From positions 3,596,001 to 3,660,000 of the forward strand of contig NZ_CP157390.1 of the NCBI RefSeq assembly GCF_040050925.1: 64,000 bases of DNA. The letters run 5' to 3'. A program made the translations under genes and the position numbers. Positions within the stretch are counted from its first letter, which is position 1; each line of letters starts with the position of its first letter. The notes under the pieces are model-generated. The model saw only the letters and a program-made list of their open reading frames with translations, was not told the origin of the DNA and made no database searches. Below are positions 48,207 to 59,344 of the stretch, piece after piece. This DNA is from Leifsonia sp. NPDC080035. GTDB taxonomy: Bacteria; Actinomycetota; Actinomycetes; Actinomycetales; Microbacteriaceae.

Positions 48207-48263
48207 CGAGGGGCACGTTGTTGTCGCTGTTTGCGTCGAGAAGTGACAACGACGTGCCCCTCG
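48207..48263. repeat. palindromic repeat family, copy 2 / terminator
   Basis: The 22-base arms 48207-48228 and 48242-48263 match at 20 positions around a 13-base loop. Each arm matches the 44902-44960 palindrome. It lies between the convergent serB and fabG stops, so it can serve as a bidirectional terminator. Confidence 0.72.
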
Positions 48264-48272
48264 GCGACGTTT

Positions 48273-49007
<735 letters not shown>

Positions 49008-49048
49008 TCAGCTCCCTAGTTTATGGACGTACGCTTGAGTCAACGCAC

Positions 49049-49354
49049 ATGAAGCCTTCACGCCCGTCGCTGACGAACCTGCCGCTCTCCCCGGATCTCG
49101 AGCGCAAGCACCGGATGATCAAATATTCGGTCGCCATGGGGATCCGTGTCGTCTGCATCATCGTCGCGCTGTTCGTCCCGGGCTGGTGGGCGGCGGTCCC
49201 CCTGGTCGCCGCGATCTTCCTGCCGTACTTCGCCGTCGTCATCGCGAACGTCTCGACCGAGCCTCGTCGAGGAGAAGCCCAGGCGCCGGGCGCTATCCTG
49301 CCGTTGGCGCCCCCTCCGCAGGAGCGGCGCGACGAGCGGCAGGAGAACACGTGA
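49049..49354 (+). CDS. DUF3099 membrane protein
   Basis: The protein has 101 residues from the ATG at 49049. LSPDLERKHRMIKYSVAMGIRVVCIIVALFVPGWW marks DUF3099, with two hydrophobic segments (~28-45 and 48-68) and a charged tail. Function unknown; the family is restricted to actinobacteria from memory. It is 13 bases upstream of the small Cys/His gene. Confidence 0.85.
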   Translation: MKPSRPSLTNLPLSPDLERKHRMIKYSVAMGIRVVCIIVALFVPGWWAAVPLVAAIFLPYFAVVIANVSTEPRRGEAQAPGAILPLAPPPQERRDERQENT

Positions 49355-49367
49355 TCGGGCGGTGCGG

Positions 49368-49610
49368 ATGATCGGCATGGGCGAGCCGGAGCCGCTCACC
49401 TGCTCCCGCGCCGGCTGCACCGAGACCGCGGGCTGGCGCATCGAGTGGCGCAACCCGAAGATCCACACGGCCGACCGCGTGAAGGTCTGGCTCGCGTGCG
49501 AGGAGCACGTGGACTTCCTGCGCGAGTTCCTCGCCGCGCGCGAGTTCCCGCTGCGGGTCGTCCCCGCCGACGGCGGCGAGGGCGGCACCGGCGAGAGGAC
49601 CACGGCGTGA
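49368..49610 (+). CDS. small Cys/His protein upstream of SURF1
   Basis: The protein has 80 residues from an ATG at 49368. C12-x4-C17 and C44-x2-H47 could bind a metal. LACEEHVDFLREFLAAREFPLRV forms a helix. I do not recognise the family. The stop overlaps the SURF1 GTG start, so the two are coupled, which may point to cytochrome oxidase assembly. Start choice is uncertain; a second ATG lies three codons in. Confidence 0.7.
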   Translation: MIGMGEPEPLTCSRAGCTETAGWRIEWRNPKIHTADRVKVWLACEEHVDFLREFLAAREFPLRVVPADGGEGGTGERTTA

Positions 49611-50500
49611 GCGCGCCCGAGACCCCCGACGTCGAGCGGGCCGCGGCCGCGCCCGCCGGCTGGCGGTTCGCGTTCTCCAAGCGCTGGCTCGGCTACCTGG
49701 CGTTCGCGATCGCGTTCGCGATCGCCTGCGGCTTCCTCTCCAACTGGCAGCTCGCTCGCAGCAAGGAGGCGGCCGCAGCGAACGCGCTCATCGCCGCCAA
49801 CTTCGACTCCCGGCCCGTGCCGCTCGCCGAGGAGCTGCCGTCGCTCACCGCGTACTCCCCGAAGCAGGAGTGGACGCGCGTGACCGTCACAGGAACCTAT
49901 GAGACGGACAAGGAGATCCTGGCCCGCAACCGGCCCTTCAACGGCAGCCCCGGGTTCGAAGTGCTCACGCCGCTGCGCACCGCCGACGGCGCACTGTTCA
50001 TCGTCGACCGCGGCTGGGTGCCGACCGGCTCCTCCACGGACGCGCCGGACAGCGTTCCCGCCGCGCCGTCCGGCACGGTCACCGTCATCGCCCGGCTGAA
50101 GGCCAGCGAGCCCGCCATCCCCGGTCGGTCGGCGACCGGGATGCAGGTGGGCACCATCCAGCTCTCCGTCGTCAAGCAGAAGCTCGACGGCGCCGACGTC
50201 TACACCGGCGCGTACGGCCTGCTCGACTCGCAGACGCCGGCACCGGCCAGCGCGCCGGCGCCGACCGTCACCGACCCGCCGACGCAGGACGAGGGACTGC
50301 ACTGGTCGTACATGATCCAGTGGATCATCTTCGCCCTGATCGGGTTCTTCGGCCTCGGCTACGCGCTGATCACCGAGTACCGCAAGCGCAACGAGCACGA
50401 CCCGGCCGAGCAGGCGCGGGCCGCGGAGCGCGCAAGGCGCCGCGCGCAGAAGCGCACGGACGCCGACGTCGAGGACGAGCTTCTCGACGCCTCCCGCTGA
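49607..50500 (+). CDS. SURF1-family cytochrome oxidase assembly protein
   Basis: The protein has 297 residues from a GTG at 49607. N-terminal membrane helix (27-45) followed by SNWQLARS, the SURF1 signature; the outer domain has RNRPFNGSPGFEVLTPL and VDRGWVPTG; the C-terminal helix is ~235-256; a long basic tail follows. It helps heme insertion into cytochrome oxidase. The ctaA and ctaB genes are 6 kb downstream. Confidence 0.92.
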   Translation: MSAPETPDVERAAAAPAGWRFAFSKRWLGYLAFAIAFAIACGFLSNWQLARSKEAAAANALIAANFDSRPVPLAEELPSLTAYSPKQEWTRVTVTGTYETDKEILARNRPFNGSPGFEVLTPLRTADGALFIVDRGWVPTGSSTDAPDSVPAAPSGTVTVIARLKASEPAIPGRSATGMQVGTIQLSVVKQKLDGADVYTGAYGLLDSQTPAPASAPAPTVTDPPTQDEGLHWSYMIQWIIFALIGFFGLGYALITEYRKRNEHDPAEQARAAERARRRAQKRTDADVEDELLDASR

Positions 50501-50530
50501 CGCGCCCGACGCGCTTCGCGCCCCGCCGCG

Positions 50531-52129
50531 CTACGCGAGCGAGATCAGGTCGAGGTAGTCCTTGTTCCAGTGGTCCTCGACGCCGTCCGGCATGATCAGC
50601 ACGCGCTCCGGGTTCAGCGCCTCCACGGCGCCCTCGTCGTGACTGACCAGCACGACCGCACCCTCGTAGTGGGCGAGCGCGTCCAGGATCTCGTCGCGGC
50701 TCGCCGGGTCGAGGTTGTTGGTCGGCTCGTCGAGCAGCAGCACGTTCGCGCCGGACACAACGATCATCGCCAGCGCCAGCCGGGTCTTCTCGCCGCCGGA
50801 GAGCACGCCCGCCGGCTTGTGGGCGTCGTCCCCGGTGAACAGGAACGAGCCGAGCACCTTGCGGGCCTCGGTCTCGGTCAGCGACGGGGAGGACGACACC
50901 ATGTTCTGCAGCACCGACCGCTCGACGTCGATCGTCTCGTGCTCCTGCGCGTAGTAGCCGATGCGCAGGCCGTGGCCGGGCTCGATCGCCCCGGTGTCCG
51001 GCTTGTCGACGCCCGCGAGCATCCGCAGCAGCGTGGTCTTGCCCGCGCCGTTCAGGCCGAGGACGACCACCTTCGACCCGCGGTCGATCGCGAGGTCCAC
51101 CGCGGTGAAGATCTCCAGCGACCCGTAGCTCTTCGACAGGTCGGAGGCCTGCAGCGGCGTCCTTCCGCACGGTGCCGGTGTCGGGAAGCGCAGCTTCGCC
51201 ACCCGGTCGGCCTGGCGCACGTCCTCGAGGCCGGCGAGCAGCTTCTCCGCGCGCGCGACCATCTGGTGCGCGGCGGCGGCCTTGGTCGCCTTCGCGCCGA
51301 ACTTCGCCGCCTGCAGCTGCAGCGCGCCCGCCTTCTTCTCGGCGTTGGCACGCTCCTTCTTGCGGCGCTCCTCGTCCGCGGCGCGCTGGCGCTGGTAGTT
51401 CTTCCAGCCCATGTTGTAGATGTCGATGACCTGGCGGTTCGCGTCCAGGTAGAAGACTCGGTTGACGGTCTCCCCCACCAGGTCCACGTCGTGCGAGATC
51501 ACGATGAAGCCGCCGGAGTAGCCCTTCAGGAACTCGCGCAGCCAGACGATCGAGTCGGCATCCAGGTGGTTCGTTGGCTCGTCGAGGATCATCGTGCGGG
51601 CATCGGAGAAGAGGATGCGCGCCAGCTCGATGCGGCGGCGCTGACCGCCGGACAGCGTCTTCAGCGGCTGGTCGAGGATGCGGTCCGGAAGGTTGAGGTT
51701 GGACGCGATGGAGGCGGCCTCCGCCTCGGCGGCGTACCCGCCGAGCATGTGGAAGCGCTCCTCCAGGCGGCCGTACTTCTTCATCGCGGCCGCCGACACC
51801 GCGGCGTCCTCACTCGCCATCTCGAGCGTCGCCTCCTGCATCCCGAGCACGATCGACCCGAGGCCGCGGGCGTCCAGGATGCGCGTGCGCGCCAGGTCGT
51901 CGAGGTTGCCGGAGCGCGGGTCCTGCGGCAGGTAGCCGAGCTCGCCGCTGCGGTCGACCTTGCCGGCGGTGGGCAGCAGGTCGCCCGCCAGCACCTTGGT
52001 CAGCGTGGTCTTCCCGGCGCCGTTGCGGCCGACGAGGCCGATCTTGTCGCCGTCGGCGACGCGGAAGCTGACGTTCTCCATCAGCAGGCGGGCGCCGACC
52101 CGCAGCTCGAGGTCCTGCACGGCGAGCAC
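50531..52129 (-). CDS. ABC-F ATPase
   Basis: The protein has 532 residues with two ABC modules: GRNGAGKTT (34-42) with LSGGQRRR, and GLNGAGKTT (~355) with LSGGEKTR. The interdomain linker (~240-300) is charged and Ala/Lys-rich, as in translation factors of this family. There is no membrane domain. Likely ribosome-associated. The GTG start is at 52129. It converges on SURF1. Confidence 0.92.
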   Translation of the reverse strand: MLAVQDLELRVGARLLMENVSFRVADGDKIGLVGRNGAGKTTLTKVLAGDLLPTAGKVDRSGELGYLPQDPRSGNLDDLARTRILDARGLGSIVLGMQEATLEMASEDAAVSAAAMKKYGRLEERFHMLGGYAAEAEAASIASNLNLPDRILDQPLKTLSGGQRRRIELARILFSDARTMILDEPTNHLDADSIVWLREFLKGYSGGFIVISHDVDLVGETVNRVFYLDANRQVIDIYNMGWKNYQRQRAADEERRKKERANAEKKAGALQLQAAKFGAKATKAAAAHQMVARAEKLLAGLEDVRQADRVAKLRFPTPAPCGRTPLQASDLSKSYGSLEIFTAVDLAIDRGSKVVVLGLNGAGKTTLLRMLAGVDKPDTGAIEPGHGLRIGYYAQEHETIDVERSVLQNMVSSSPSLTETEARKVLGSFLFTGDDAHKPAGVLSGGEKTRLALAMIVVSGANVLLLDEPTNNLDPASRDEILDALAHYEGAVVLVSHDEGAVEALNPERVLIMPDGVEDHWNKDYLDLISLA

Positions 52130-52149
52130 GATGATTCCGTTCGTTCAGA

Positions 52150-52187
52150 AGCCATCCGTCCCGCGAGTTCTCACGGGACGGATGGCT
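52150..52187 (-). terminator. 14-bp perfect hairpin at the end of the suf operon
   Basis: AGCCATCCGTCCCG (52150-52163) pairs exactly with 52174-52187 across a ten-base loop, directly after the sufT stop and before the ABC-F start. It most likely ends the suf transcript. Confidence 0.7.
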
Positions 52188-52199
52188 GAGGTGGTGGTT

Positions 52200-52529
52200 C
52201 TAGATGGCGAAGCCGAGGGCGCGCATCATGTCGCGGCCGTCATCGGTGATCCGCTCGGGGCCCCACGGCGGCATCCACACCCAGTTGATGCGGAACGCCT
52301 CCACGATGCCGTCCAGGCTCTCGGCCGTCTGCTCCTCGAGCACGTCGGTGAGCGGGCAGCCGGCACTGGTGAGGGTCATCGAGATGATGAGGGCGTTGTT
52401 CTCCTCGTCCCAGGCCAGGTCGTAGATCAGGCCGAGGTCGACGACATTGATCCCGAGCTCGGGATCCATGACATTCTTCAGCGCCTCCTCGACCTGGTCG
52501 AAGAGCGCAGGGCTCAGCGTGGCGGGCAT
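52200..52529 (-). CDS. sufT: SufT-like (DUF59/MIP18) Fe-S assembly factor
   Basis: The protein has 109 residues. MDPELGINVVDLGLIYD and SAGCPLTD (Cys58) are the DUF59 signatures. It helps mature Fe-S proteins. It is the last gene of the suf run, nine bases after sufC. Confidence 0.9.
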   Translation of the reverse strand: MPATLSPALFDQVEEALKNVMDPELGINVVDLGLIYDLAWDEENNALIISMTLTSAGCPLTDVLEEQTAESLDGIVEAFRINWVWMPPWGPERITDDGRDMMRALGFAI

Positions 52530-52538
52530 ATCTCCAGC

Positions 52539-53333
<795 letters not shown>

Positions 53334-53337
53334 GTCT

Positions 53338-53667
53338 TTACTGGATTTCTTTCGTGACGGTCGGGTCGATGTAGACGTCTCCGTCGATGACCTCGACCTG
53401 GAAGACGGGGACCGGCTCGTAGGCCGGGAGGTTCAGCGGCTTGCCGGTGACGAGCGAGAACTGGGAGCCGTGCGCCCAGCACTCCAGGCTCTCGCCCTCG
53501 ACGAAGCCCTCGGACAGCGAGATCTCGCCGTGCGTGCAGGTGTCGCCGATCGCGTGGATGTCGCCGGCCGAGTCCTTCACGAGGGCGATCGGCACGCCGT
53601 CCACGACGACGCGGCTGGCCTGGTTCTCCACCAGGTCGCCGACGGCGGTGACGCGGGTCGCCGCCAT
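53338..53667 (-). CDS. Rieske [2Fe-2S] ferredoxin inside the suf operon
   Basis: The protein has 109 residues. The cluster ligands are Cys44-x-His46 and Cys63-x2-His66 in CTHGE and CWAHGSQF. The ATG overlaps the sufD stop. It resembles small ferredoxin subunits of non-heme oxygenases but has no oxygenase neighbour. It may supply electrons for assembly. Confidence 0.92.
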   Translation of the reverse strand: MAATRVTAVGDLVENQASRVVVDGVPIALVKDSAGDIHAIGDTCTHGEISLSEGFVEGESLECWAHGSQFSLVTGKPLNLPAYEPVPVFQVEVIDGDVYIDPTVTKEIQ

Positions 53668-54854
53668 CAGCTCGCCGCCGTGACGGACACAGCGAGCTCC
53701 GCCTCGATGGCGGCCTGCAGCCGTTCCTGCAGCTCGGGCGATCCGATCTGCTGCACGATCTCGAAGAGGAACCCGCGCACGACGAGGCGGCGCGCCTCCT
53801 CCTCCGGGATGCCGCGCGACTGCAGGTAGAACAGCTGCTCGTCGTCGAAGCGTCCGGTCGCGCTGGCGTGGCCGGCGCCGACGATGTCGCCCGTCTCGAT
53901 CTCGAGGTTCGGCACCGAGTCGGCGCGGGCGCCGTCGGTGAGCACGAGGTTGCGGTTCTGCTCGTAGGTGTCGGTGCCGACGGCCTTCGGGCCGATCAGC
54001 ACGTCGCCGATCCAGACGGTGCGAGCACCCTCGCCCTGCAGCGCACCCTTGTAGGTGACACGGCTGCGGGTCTCGGGTCCGTCGTGGTGGACGTACACCT
54101 GCTGCTCGAGGTGCTGGGTCGCGTCGGCGAAGTACGCGCCGAGGAGCTCCGCGTCCGAACGCGCGCCCGCGAGGTGCGCGGACGGGTTCAGCCGCACGAC
54201 GCCGCCACCGAGGGTGACGGCCACGTGCTTGAGCCGGGCGTTCTCCGCGATCTCCGCGAAGTGCGCGGCGACGTGCAGCGCCTCGTCGTCCCACTCCTGC
54301 ACGGAGACGACCGTGAGGTCCGAGCCGGCGCCGAGCAGGAACTCGACGTTCTCGCTCAGGTGCGCGGGGCCGCGGTTCTGCAGGATGAGCGTGGCTCGGG
54401 CGCCGGGGGCGACCTCCACCACCGTGTGCGCTGCACGGCCGGAGTCGCCGAGCGACGAGCGCGTCAGCGTCGCCTCCTTGACGTCGTCTCCGGTGATGGA
54501 CACGAGCAGCGCCTGCTCGAAGTTCGTCCAGGCGTTGGCGGACGCGCGGTCCTCCGGCGTGCCTGCGGAGCCGATGCGGGCGTCGTCGCGCCCGATCCAC
54601 GACACCTGCACGCCGGGGGCGGAGGTGACGTCGAACACGTAGGGCGAGCCGTCGAGCTCGCCGGAGAGGAGTTCGGTGAGCCGGGCGACGGGCGTGTGCT
54701 TCCACATGACCTCGCGGCCGGTGACCTCCGGGAAGGCGGAGACGTCGGTGGAGGCGAACCGCTCCGAGCGGGTCTGGACGGGGACGGGCGCGCGCATGTG
54801 CGTCGGCGCCGGCGCCGTCTCCTGGGTCTGCGTCGGTGTGCTGGGGGTCGTCAT
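53667..54854 (-). CDS. sufD: Fe-S cluster assembly protein SufD
   Basis: The protein has 395 residues. After a Pro/Thr-rich start, a beta-helix core follows, then QNRNLVLTDGARADSVPNLEIETGDIVGAGHASATG and EEEARRLVVRGFL, the SufB/D signatures. It pairs with SufB and SufC. It lies one base after the sufB stop. Confidence 0.95.
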   Translation of the reverse strand: MTTPSTPTQTQETAPAPTHMRAPVPVQTRSERFASTDVSAFPEVTGREVMWKHTPVARLTELLSGELDGSPYVFDVTSAPGVQVSWIGRDDARIGSAGTPEDRASANAWTNFEQALLVSITGDDVKEATLTRSSLGDSGRAAHTVVEVAPGARATLILQNRGPAHLSENVEFLLGAGSDLTVVSVQEWDDEALHVAAHFAEIAENARLKHVAVTLGGGVVRLNPSAHLAGARSDAELLGAYFADATQHLEQQVYVHHDGPETRSRVTYKGALQGEGARTVWIGDVLIGPKAVGTDTYEQNRNLVLTDGARADSVPNLEIETGDIVGAGHASATGRFDDEQLFYLQSRGIPEEEARRLVVRGFLFEIVQQIGSPELQERLQAAIEAELAVSVTAAS

Positions 54855-54855
54855 A

Positions 54856-56274
54856 TCAGCCGACAGAGCCTTCCATGCCCATCTCGATGAGCTTGTTGAG
54901 TTCGAGTGCGTATTCCATGGGGAGCTCGCGGGCGATCGGCTCGATGAAGCCGCGGACGATCATGGCCATCGCCTCGTCCTCCGGGAGGCCCCTGGACATC
55001 AGGTAGAAGAGCTGCTCCTCGCTCACCCGCGAGACGGTCGCCTCGTGGCCGAGCTGCACGTCGTCCACCCGGATGTCGATCGCCGGGTAGGTGTCGGAGC
55101 GCGAGATCGTGTCGACGAGCAGCGCGTCGCAGCGCACGGTGTTCGCGGCGTGGTGCGCGTTCGCGTCAACGCGGACCTCGCCGCGGTAGCCCGCGCGGCC
55201 GCCGCCGCGGGCGATCGACTTGGAGACGATCGACGACTGCGTGTACGGCGCCATGTGGATCATCTTGGCGCCGGCGTCCTGGTGCTGCCCCGGGCCGGCG
55301 AAGGCGACGGAGAGCGTCTCGCCCTTGGCGTGCTCGCCCATCAGGTAGATCGACGGGTACTTCATCGTCACCTTGGAGCCGATGTTGCCGTCCACCCACT
55401 CCATGGTCGCGCCCTCGGCCGCGGTCGCCCGCTTGGTCACGAGGTTGTAGACGTTGTTCGACCAGTTCTGGATCGTCGTGTAGCGGACGCGGGCGTTCTT
55501 CTTCACGATGATCTCGACGACCGCGGAGTGCAGCGAGTCTGACTTGTAGATCGGAGCCGTGCAGCCCTCGATGTAATGGACGTAGCTGTCCTCGTCGGCG
55601 ATGATCAGCGTGCGCTCGAACTGGCCCATGTTCTCCGTGTTGATGCGGAAGTAGGCTTGGAGCGGGATCTCGACGTGGACGCCCTTCGGGACGTAGACGA
55701 AGGAGCCTCCGGACCAGACGGCCGTGTTCAGCGCGGCGAACTTGTTGTCGCCGGACGGGATGACCGTGCCGAAGTACTCCTCGAAGAACTCGGGGTGCTC
55801 GCGGAGCGCGGTGTCGGTGTCCATGAAGATGACGCCCTGCTCCTCCAGGTCCTCGCGGATCTGGTGGTAGACGACCTCGGACTCGTACTGCGCGGCGACG
55901 CCGGCGACCAGGCGCTGGCGCTCCGCCTCCGGGATGCCGAGCTTCTCGTAGGTGTTGCGGATGTCCTCGGGCAGGTCCTCCCAGCTCTGGGCCTGCTTCT
56001 CGGTGGAGCGCACGAAGTACTTGATGTTGTCGAAGTCGATGTCCGACAGGTCGGCACCCCACGTGGGCATCGGCTTGCGCTCGAAGAGCTGGAGGGCCTT
56101 GAGCCGGCGCTGCAGCATCCACTCGGGCTCGTTCTTCAGGGCGGAGATGTCTTTCACCACCTCGGGAGAGAGCCCACGACGCGCGGAGGCTCCCGCGGCG
56201 TCGGAGTCGGCCCAGCCGAACTCGTACTGCCCAAGGCTTGCGAGTTCCGGCCGGTCGATCAGGATGTCTGACAT
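54856..56274 (-). CDS. sufB: Fe-S cluster assembly protein SufB
   Basis: The protein has 472 residues from the ATG at 56274, preceded by GAGG; a longer frame extends upstream but has no family similarity. [51 protein letters not shown] and [11 protein letters not shown] are SufB landmarks. It is the scaffold of the Suf system and the first gene of the operon. No sufR, sufS or sufU is in the window. Confidence 0.96.
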   Translation of the reverse strand: MSDILIDRPELASLGQYEFGWADSDAAGASARRGLSPEVVKDISALKNEPEWMLQRRLKALQLFERKPMPTWGADLSDIDFDNIKYFVRSTEKQAQSWEDLPEDIRNTYEKLGIPEAERQRLVAGVAAQYESEVVYHQIREDLEEQGVIFMDTDTALREHPEFFEEYFGTVIPSGDNKFAALNTAVWSGGSFVYVPKGVHVEIPLQAYFRINTENMGQFERTLIIADEDSYVHYIEGCTAPIYKSDSLHSAVVEIIVKKNARVRYTTIQNWSNNVYNLVTKRATAAEGATMEWVDGNIGSKVTMKYPSIYLMGEHAKGETLSVAFAGPGQHQDAGAKMIHMAPYTQSSIVSKSIARGGGRAGYRGEVRVDANAHHAANTVRCDALLVDTISRSDTYPAIDIRVDDVQLGHEATVSRVSEEQLFYLMSRGLPEDEAMAMIVRGFIEPIARELPMEYALELNKLIEMGMEGSVG

Positions 56275-56585
56275 TTCTACCTCGTTTCCTTCCACCCGTA
56301 ACCGGATATCAGTCCGGCTCATTCCTCCCCCGGCGCGTGTCTGCCCACGACGAGGGCGTCCTGATTGTGCGGGTGGCTGTGGTGCGTACAAGCACGATGC
56401 GTACCTAAACTGATCGAGGACATGGGCGGCAGTGCCCCGGTCGCAGGATGGAAACACCTGCGGACCACGCGCACTTCTCGCGCGCTTCTCGAACCCATCA
56501 ATTCTACAGGTGCGGGACGGTAATAGTAGAGGCGCGCCTGCACGTTGGCCGAGTATCACGAGAGATCCGAGGAATCCAGGAAGTT
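56275..56585. promoter_or_regulatory. divergent sufB / ctaA control region
   Basis: This 311-base non-coding gap is the site of both promoters. Visible elements: CCGGA-TATCAG-TCCGG (56302-56317) near sufB; direct repeats of TGCGTAC around 56382-56405; a TAAACT box (56407-56412); and TTCTACA and TAATAG sequences upstream of ctaA. No Fur or SufR consensus is evident to me, and no gene. Confidence 0.45.
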
Positions 56586-57527
56586 ATGAAGCGCATCATC
56601 GCGTGGTTGCCCGACCGAGTCGACGTCCGGCTGAAGGTCATCGCCTGGATCTACCTGGTCGGCCAGATCGTCCTGGTCGGTACCGGCGGACTGGTCCGGC
56701 TCACCTCGAGCGGGCTGGGCTGCCCGACCTGGCCGAAGTGCACGGCGGACTCGCTCGTGAACACGCCGGAGATGGGCATCCACGGCATCATCGAGTTCGG
56801 CAACCGCCTCCTGGGCGTCCTGCTCGGCATCATCGCCATCGTCGCGTTCCTCGCGATCCTGAAGCTCCGCAAGCAGCGTCCCGACCTGTTCTGGCTGACC
56901 CTGCTGGCGGGCCTCGGCATCCCGGCGCAGGCGGTCATCGGCGGCCTGAGCGTGCTCACGCAGCTGAACCCCTACGTCGTCGGCCTGCACTTCGTCGTCT
57001 CGATCGTGCTCGTTGCGCTCTGCACCGCCTTCCTGATGCGGCTGTACACCGTGCCCGGCCCGCGGGTCCGCGCTGTTCCCGGCTGGTTCGCCGGTGTCGC
57101 CCACCTGACCAGCTTCGTGGTCGCGATCACGATCCTCGTCGGCATCGCCACCACCGGCTCCGGTCCGCACGCCGGCGACGCGGACGCGCCCAGGAACGGG
57201 CTGAACCCCGAGATCCTGCAGCACGTGCACGCGATCCCGGCGTATGTGACGTTCGCCCTCACGCTGGTGCTCGTGATCGGCTCGCTGCGGATCCGGACGA
57301 CGCGCGTCCACCGCTACGCGATGTACCTGCTGGCGGTGGAGGTGCTGCAGATCGCGGTCGGCCTGATCCAGGCGAACACCGGGCTCCCCGGCATCCTCGT
57401 CGGCATCCACATGATGCTGGCCGCGATGCTCGCGGCCGCGATGACCGCGGTCATCCTCGCGCTCAAGGCGCCGGCCGCCGCCTCCGCCGACGCGACCGTC
57501 TCAGCCGCGGACGCCGTCTCGGCCTAG
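56586..57527 (+). CDS. ctaA: heme A synthase
   Basis: The protein has 313 residues with eight membrane segments. GLVRLTSSGLGCPTWPKC is the family start. Conserved histidines lie in IHGIIEFGNRLLG, VGLHFVV, LQHVHAIP and VGIHMML. It oxidises heme O to heme A. The start is ATG 56586, preceded by AGGAAG. The 3' end overlaps the convergent GNAT gene by 27 bases. Confidence 0.94.
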   Translation: MKRIIAWLPDRVDVRLKVIAWIYLVGQIVLVGTGGLVRLTSSGLGCPTWPKCTADSLVNTPEMGIHGIIEFGNRLLGVLLGIIAIVAFLAILKLRKQRPDLFWLTLLAGLGIPAQAVIGGLSVLTQLNPYVVGLHFVVSIVLVALCTAFLMRLYTVPGPRVRAVPGWFAGVAHLTSFVVAITILVGIATTGSGPHAGDADAPRNGLNPEILQHVHAIPAYVTFALTLVLVIGSLRIRTTRVHRYAMYLLAVEVLQIAVGLIQANTGLPGILVGIHMMLAAMLAAAMTAVILALKAPAAASADATVSAADAVSA

Positions 57528-58043
57528 CAGCCCGAGCACGGCGGCCCGCCGCTCGCCGTGGAACTCCACCGTGTGCGCCGTTCCTGCGTCGAACACGAAG
57601 CCGGCCGCCGCGGCGAGCCTGCCGCTTGCCGCGTTCCCGAGCAGGTGCTCCCAGCGCAGCCGCGTGAAGCCGAGACCATGCGGGTCAAGCGCGTACCGCG
57701 TCACGGCGATCAGCCCCTCCCGGACGAGCCCGCGACCGCGCGCGGCGGGGACCGACCAGCAGCCGAGGGACGCGGAGCCCGGCGTCTCGTCCGCCCGCAC
57801 CTCGATCACCCCGGCCAGGGGCGCGGTCCTGCTCTCGCGCAGCGCCCAGACGGTGTAGCGGCCGGAGGCGAGCCCGTGCGGGCAGTAGCTGCGGACGAAG
57901 TACTCGGCGCTCTCGCGCGTGTACGGCGCCGGCAGCGGGATCCAGCGCTGCGTCTCCGGGTCCTCGCAGGCGGCGAGCACCGCGTCGATGTCCGCTTCTC
58001 GCGGCGCATCGAGGATCAGCCTGGCCGTCCGCAGCTCCAACAC
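57501..58043 (-). CDS. GNAT-family N-acetyltransferase (RimJ-like)
   Basis: The protein has 180 residues. RTARLILDAPREADIDAV at the start and VPAARGRGLVREGLIAVTRYAL (acetyl-CoA loop) mark the RimJ/RimL group. NAASGRLAAAAGFVFDA follows. It may acetylate a protein N-terminus or a small molecule. The stop lies inside the end of ctaA on the other strand. Confidence 0.85.
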   Translation of the reverse strand: MLELRTARLILDAPREADIDAVLAACEDPETQRWIPLPAPYTRESAEYFVRSYCPHGLASGRYTVWALRESRTAPLAGVIEVRADETPGSASLGCWSVPAARGRGLVREGLIAVTRYALDPHGLGFTRLRWEHLLGNAASGRLAAAAGFVFDAGTAHTVEFHGERRAAVLGLLGRDGVRG

Positions 58044-58100
58044 GCGCGAAACGCTAGCAGCGGTTTCGGCCCCGCGCAGTCGTGAGGAACGCCCCCGGGA

Positions 58101-59024
58101 TCAGAACGGGAGCAGCGGGTCGACCGCGACGGCGAGGAAGATCAGCGTCAGGTAGGCGATCGAGCCGTGGAAGACGCGCATCGGCGACACCGACTCGTGC
58201 CGGATCGCCAGGTTGTAGAGGCGGTGCGACTCGAAGAGGAACCAGCCGCCCGCGACGAGCGAGACGGCCGTGTAGAGCAGCCCCATGTGGCCGACCGGGA
58301 TCAGCAGCAGCGAGCAGGCGACCATCGCCCACGCGTAGAGGATGACCTGGAGGCCGACGACGGCGCGGCCGCGCACCACGGCGAGCATCGGAACGCCCGC
58401 GTCCTTGTAGTCCGTGCGGTACTTCATCGACAGCGGCCAGTAGTGCGGCGGCGTCCAGAGGAAGATGATGCCGAACAGGATGACCGGCGCCCAGTCGAGC
58501 GACCCGGTGACGGCGGCCCAGCCGATCAGAACCGGCATGCAGCCGGCGACACCGCCCCAGACGATGTTCTGCGGGGTGCGGCGCTTGAGGATGAGCGTGT
58601 AGAAGACCACGTAGAGCAGGATCGCGGCGACCGAGAGACCGGCGGCGAGCCAGTTGGTGAAGATTCCGAGCACCAGCACAGAGGCCACGCCGAGCGCCCA
58701 CGCGAAGACGAGTGCCTCGCGGTCGCTCAGCTCGCCGGTGACGAGCGGCCGGTTCTTGGTGCGGCGCATCACGCGGTCGATGTCGCGGTCGATGTAGCAG
58801 TTGAACGCGCCCGCGGAGCCCGCGGACATGTAGCCGCCGATGACCGTGGCGAGCACGAGCCACAGGTTCGGGATCCCGTTCGCCGCGAGGATCATCGTGG
58901 GGACCGTCGTCACCAGAAGCAGTTCGACCACCCGCGGCTTGGTGAGGGCGATGTACGCCTTCGCCTTGCGGGCGACGCCGATGCGTCCGACCGGTTCGAC
59001 ACGGCTCTCTACGGCGACGTCCAT
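58101..59024 (-). CDS. ctaB: heme O synthase (protoheme IX farnesyltransferase)
   Basis: The protein has 307 residues with about nine membrane segments. The two prenyl-diphosphate sites are [20 protein letters not shown] and [13 protein letters not shown]. It farnesylates heme B, supplying CtaA. The start is ATG 59024, with a small hairpin 32 bases upstream. It diverges from tkt. Confidence 0.95.
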   Translation of the reverse strand: MDVAVESRVEPVGRIGVARKAKAYIALTKPRVVELLLVTTVPTMILAANGIPNLWLVLATVIGGYMSAGSAGAFNCYIDRDIDRVMRRTKNRPLVTGELSDREALVFAWALGVASVLVLGIFTNWLAAGLSVAAILLYVVFYTLILKRRTPQNIVWGGVAGCMPVLIGWAAVTGSLDWAPVILFGIIFLWTPPHYWPLSMKYRTDYKDAGVPMLAVVRGRAVVGLQVILYAWAMVACSLLLIPVGHMGLLYTAVSLVAGGWFLFESHRLYNLAIRHESVSPMRVFHGSIAYLTLIFLAVAVDPLLPF

Positions 59025-59344
59025 TGCTCCTCTAGAAGGTGTGTGCGCGGTGAAAGCCTGCGGATGACGCAGGCCCCGCCCAGTCTACGTCACGCCGCAT
59101 CCCGGTCGCCCCGGTCCCCGCGAACGGGGCACTGCCACACGTTGCCGAGGGAACACTCCGTGTTTCGTGCGTGTTACCTATACTTGGAGATGCTCGCCAG
59201 CCGGCACCCCTGTCCTTCCTGCCTCCTTTGTAGGAGTGTGACGGTAGAAGGGGGTCGGCGCCGATGACGTCCACGGCGCGCACTACCTCAACCGGTGCGG
59301 GTACACGACGACCCTCACCATATCTACGAAGGGTCAGTTTTCAC
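59025..59344. promoter_or_regulatory. divergent ctaB / tkt control region
   Basis: 320 bases without a convincing gene. GCCTGCG-GATGA-CGCAGGC (59056-59074) can form a hairpin in the ctaB leader, and CCCCG-CGAA-CGGGG lies near 59115. A good -10, TATACT, is at 59179-59184 for tkt, which would give a leader of about 155 bases. A short reading frame beginning at 59264 joins tkt in frame but lacks family similarity. Confidence 0.5.

Noticed and set aside
59264..59344. Upstream in-frame extension of transketolase
   Set aside because: It lacks similarity to transketolases, whose conserved start is at [19 protein letters not shown].
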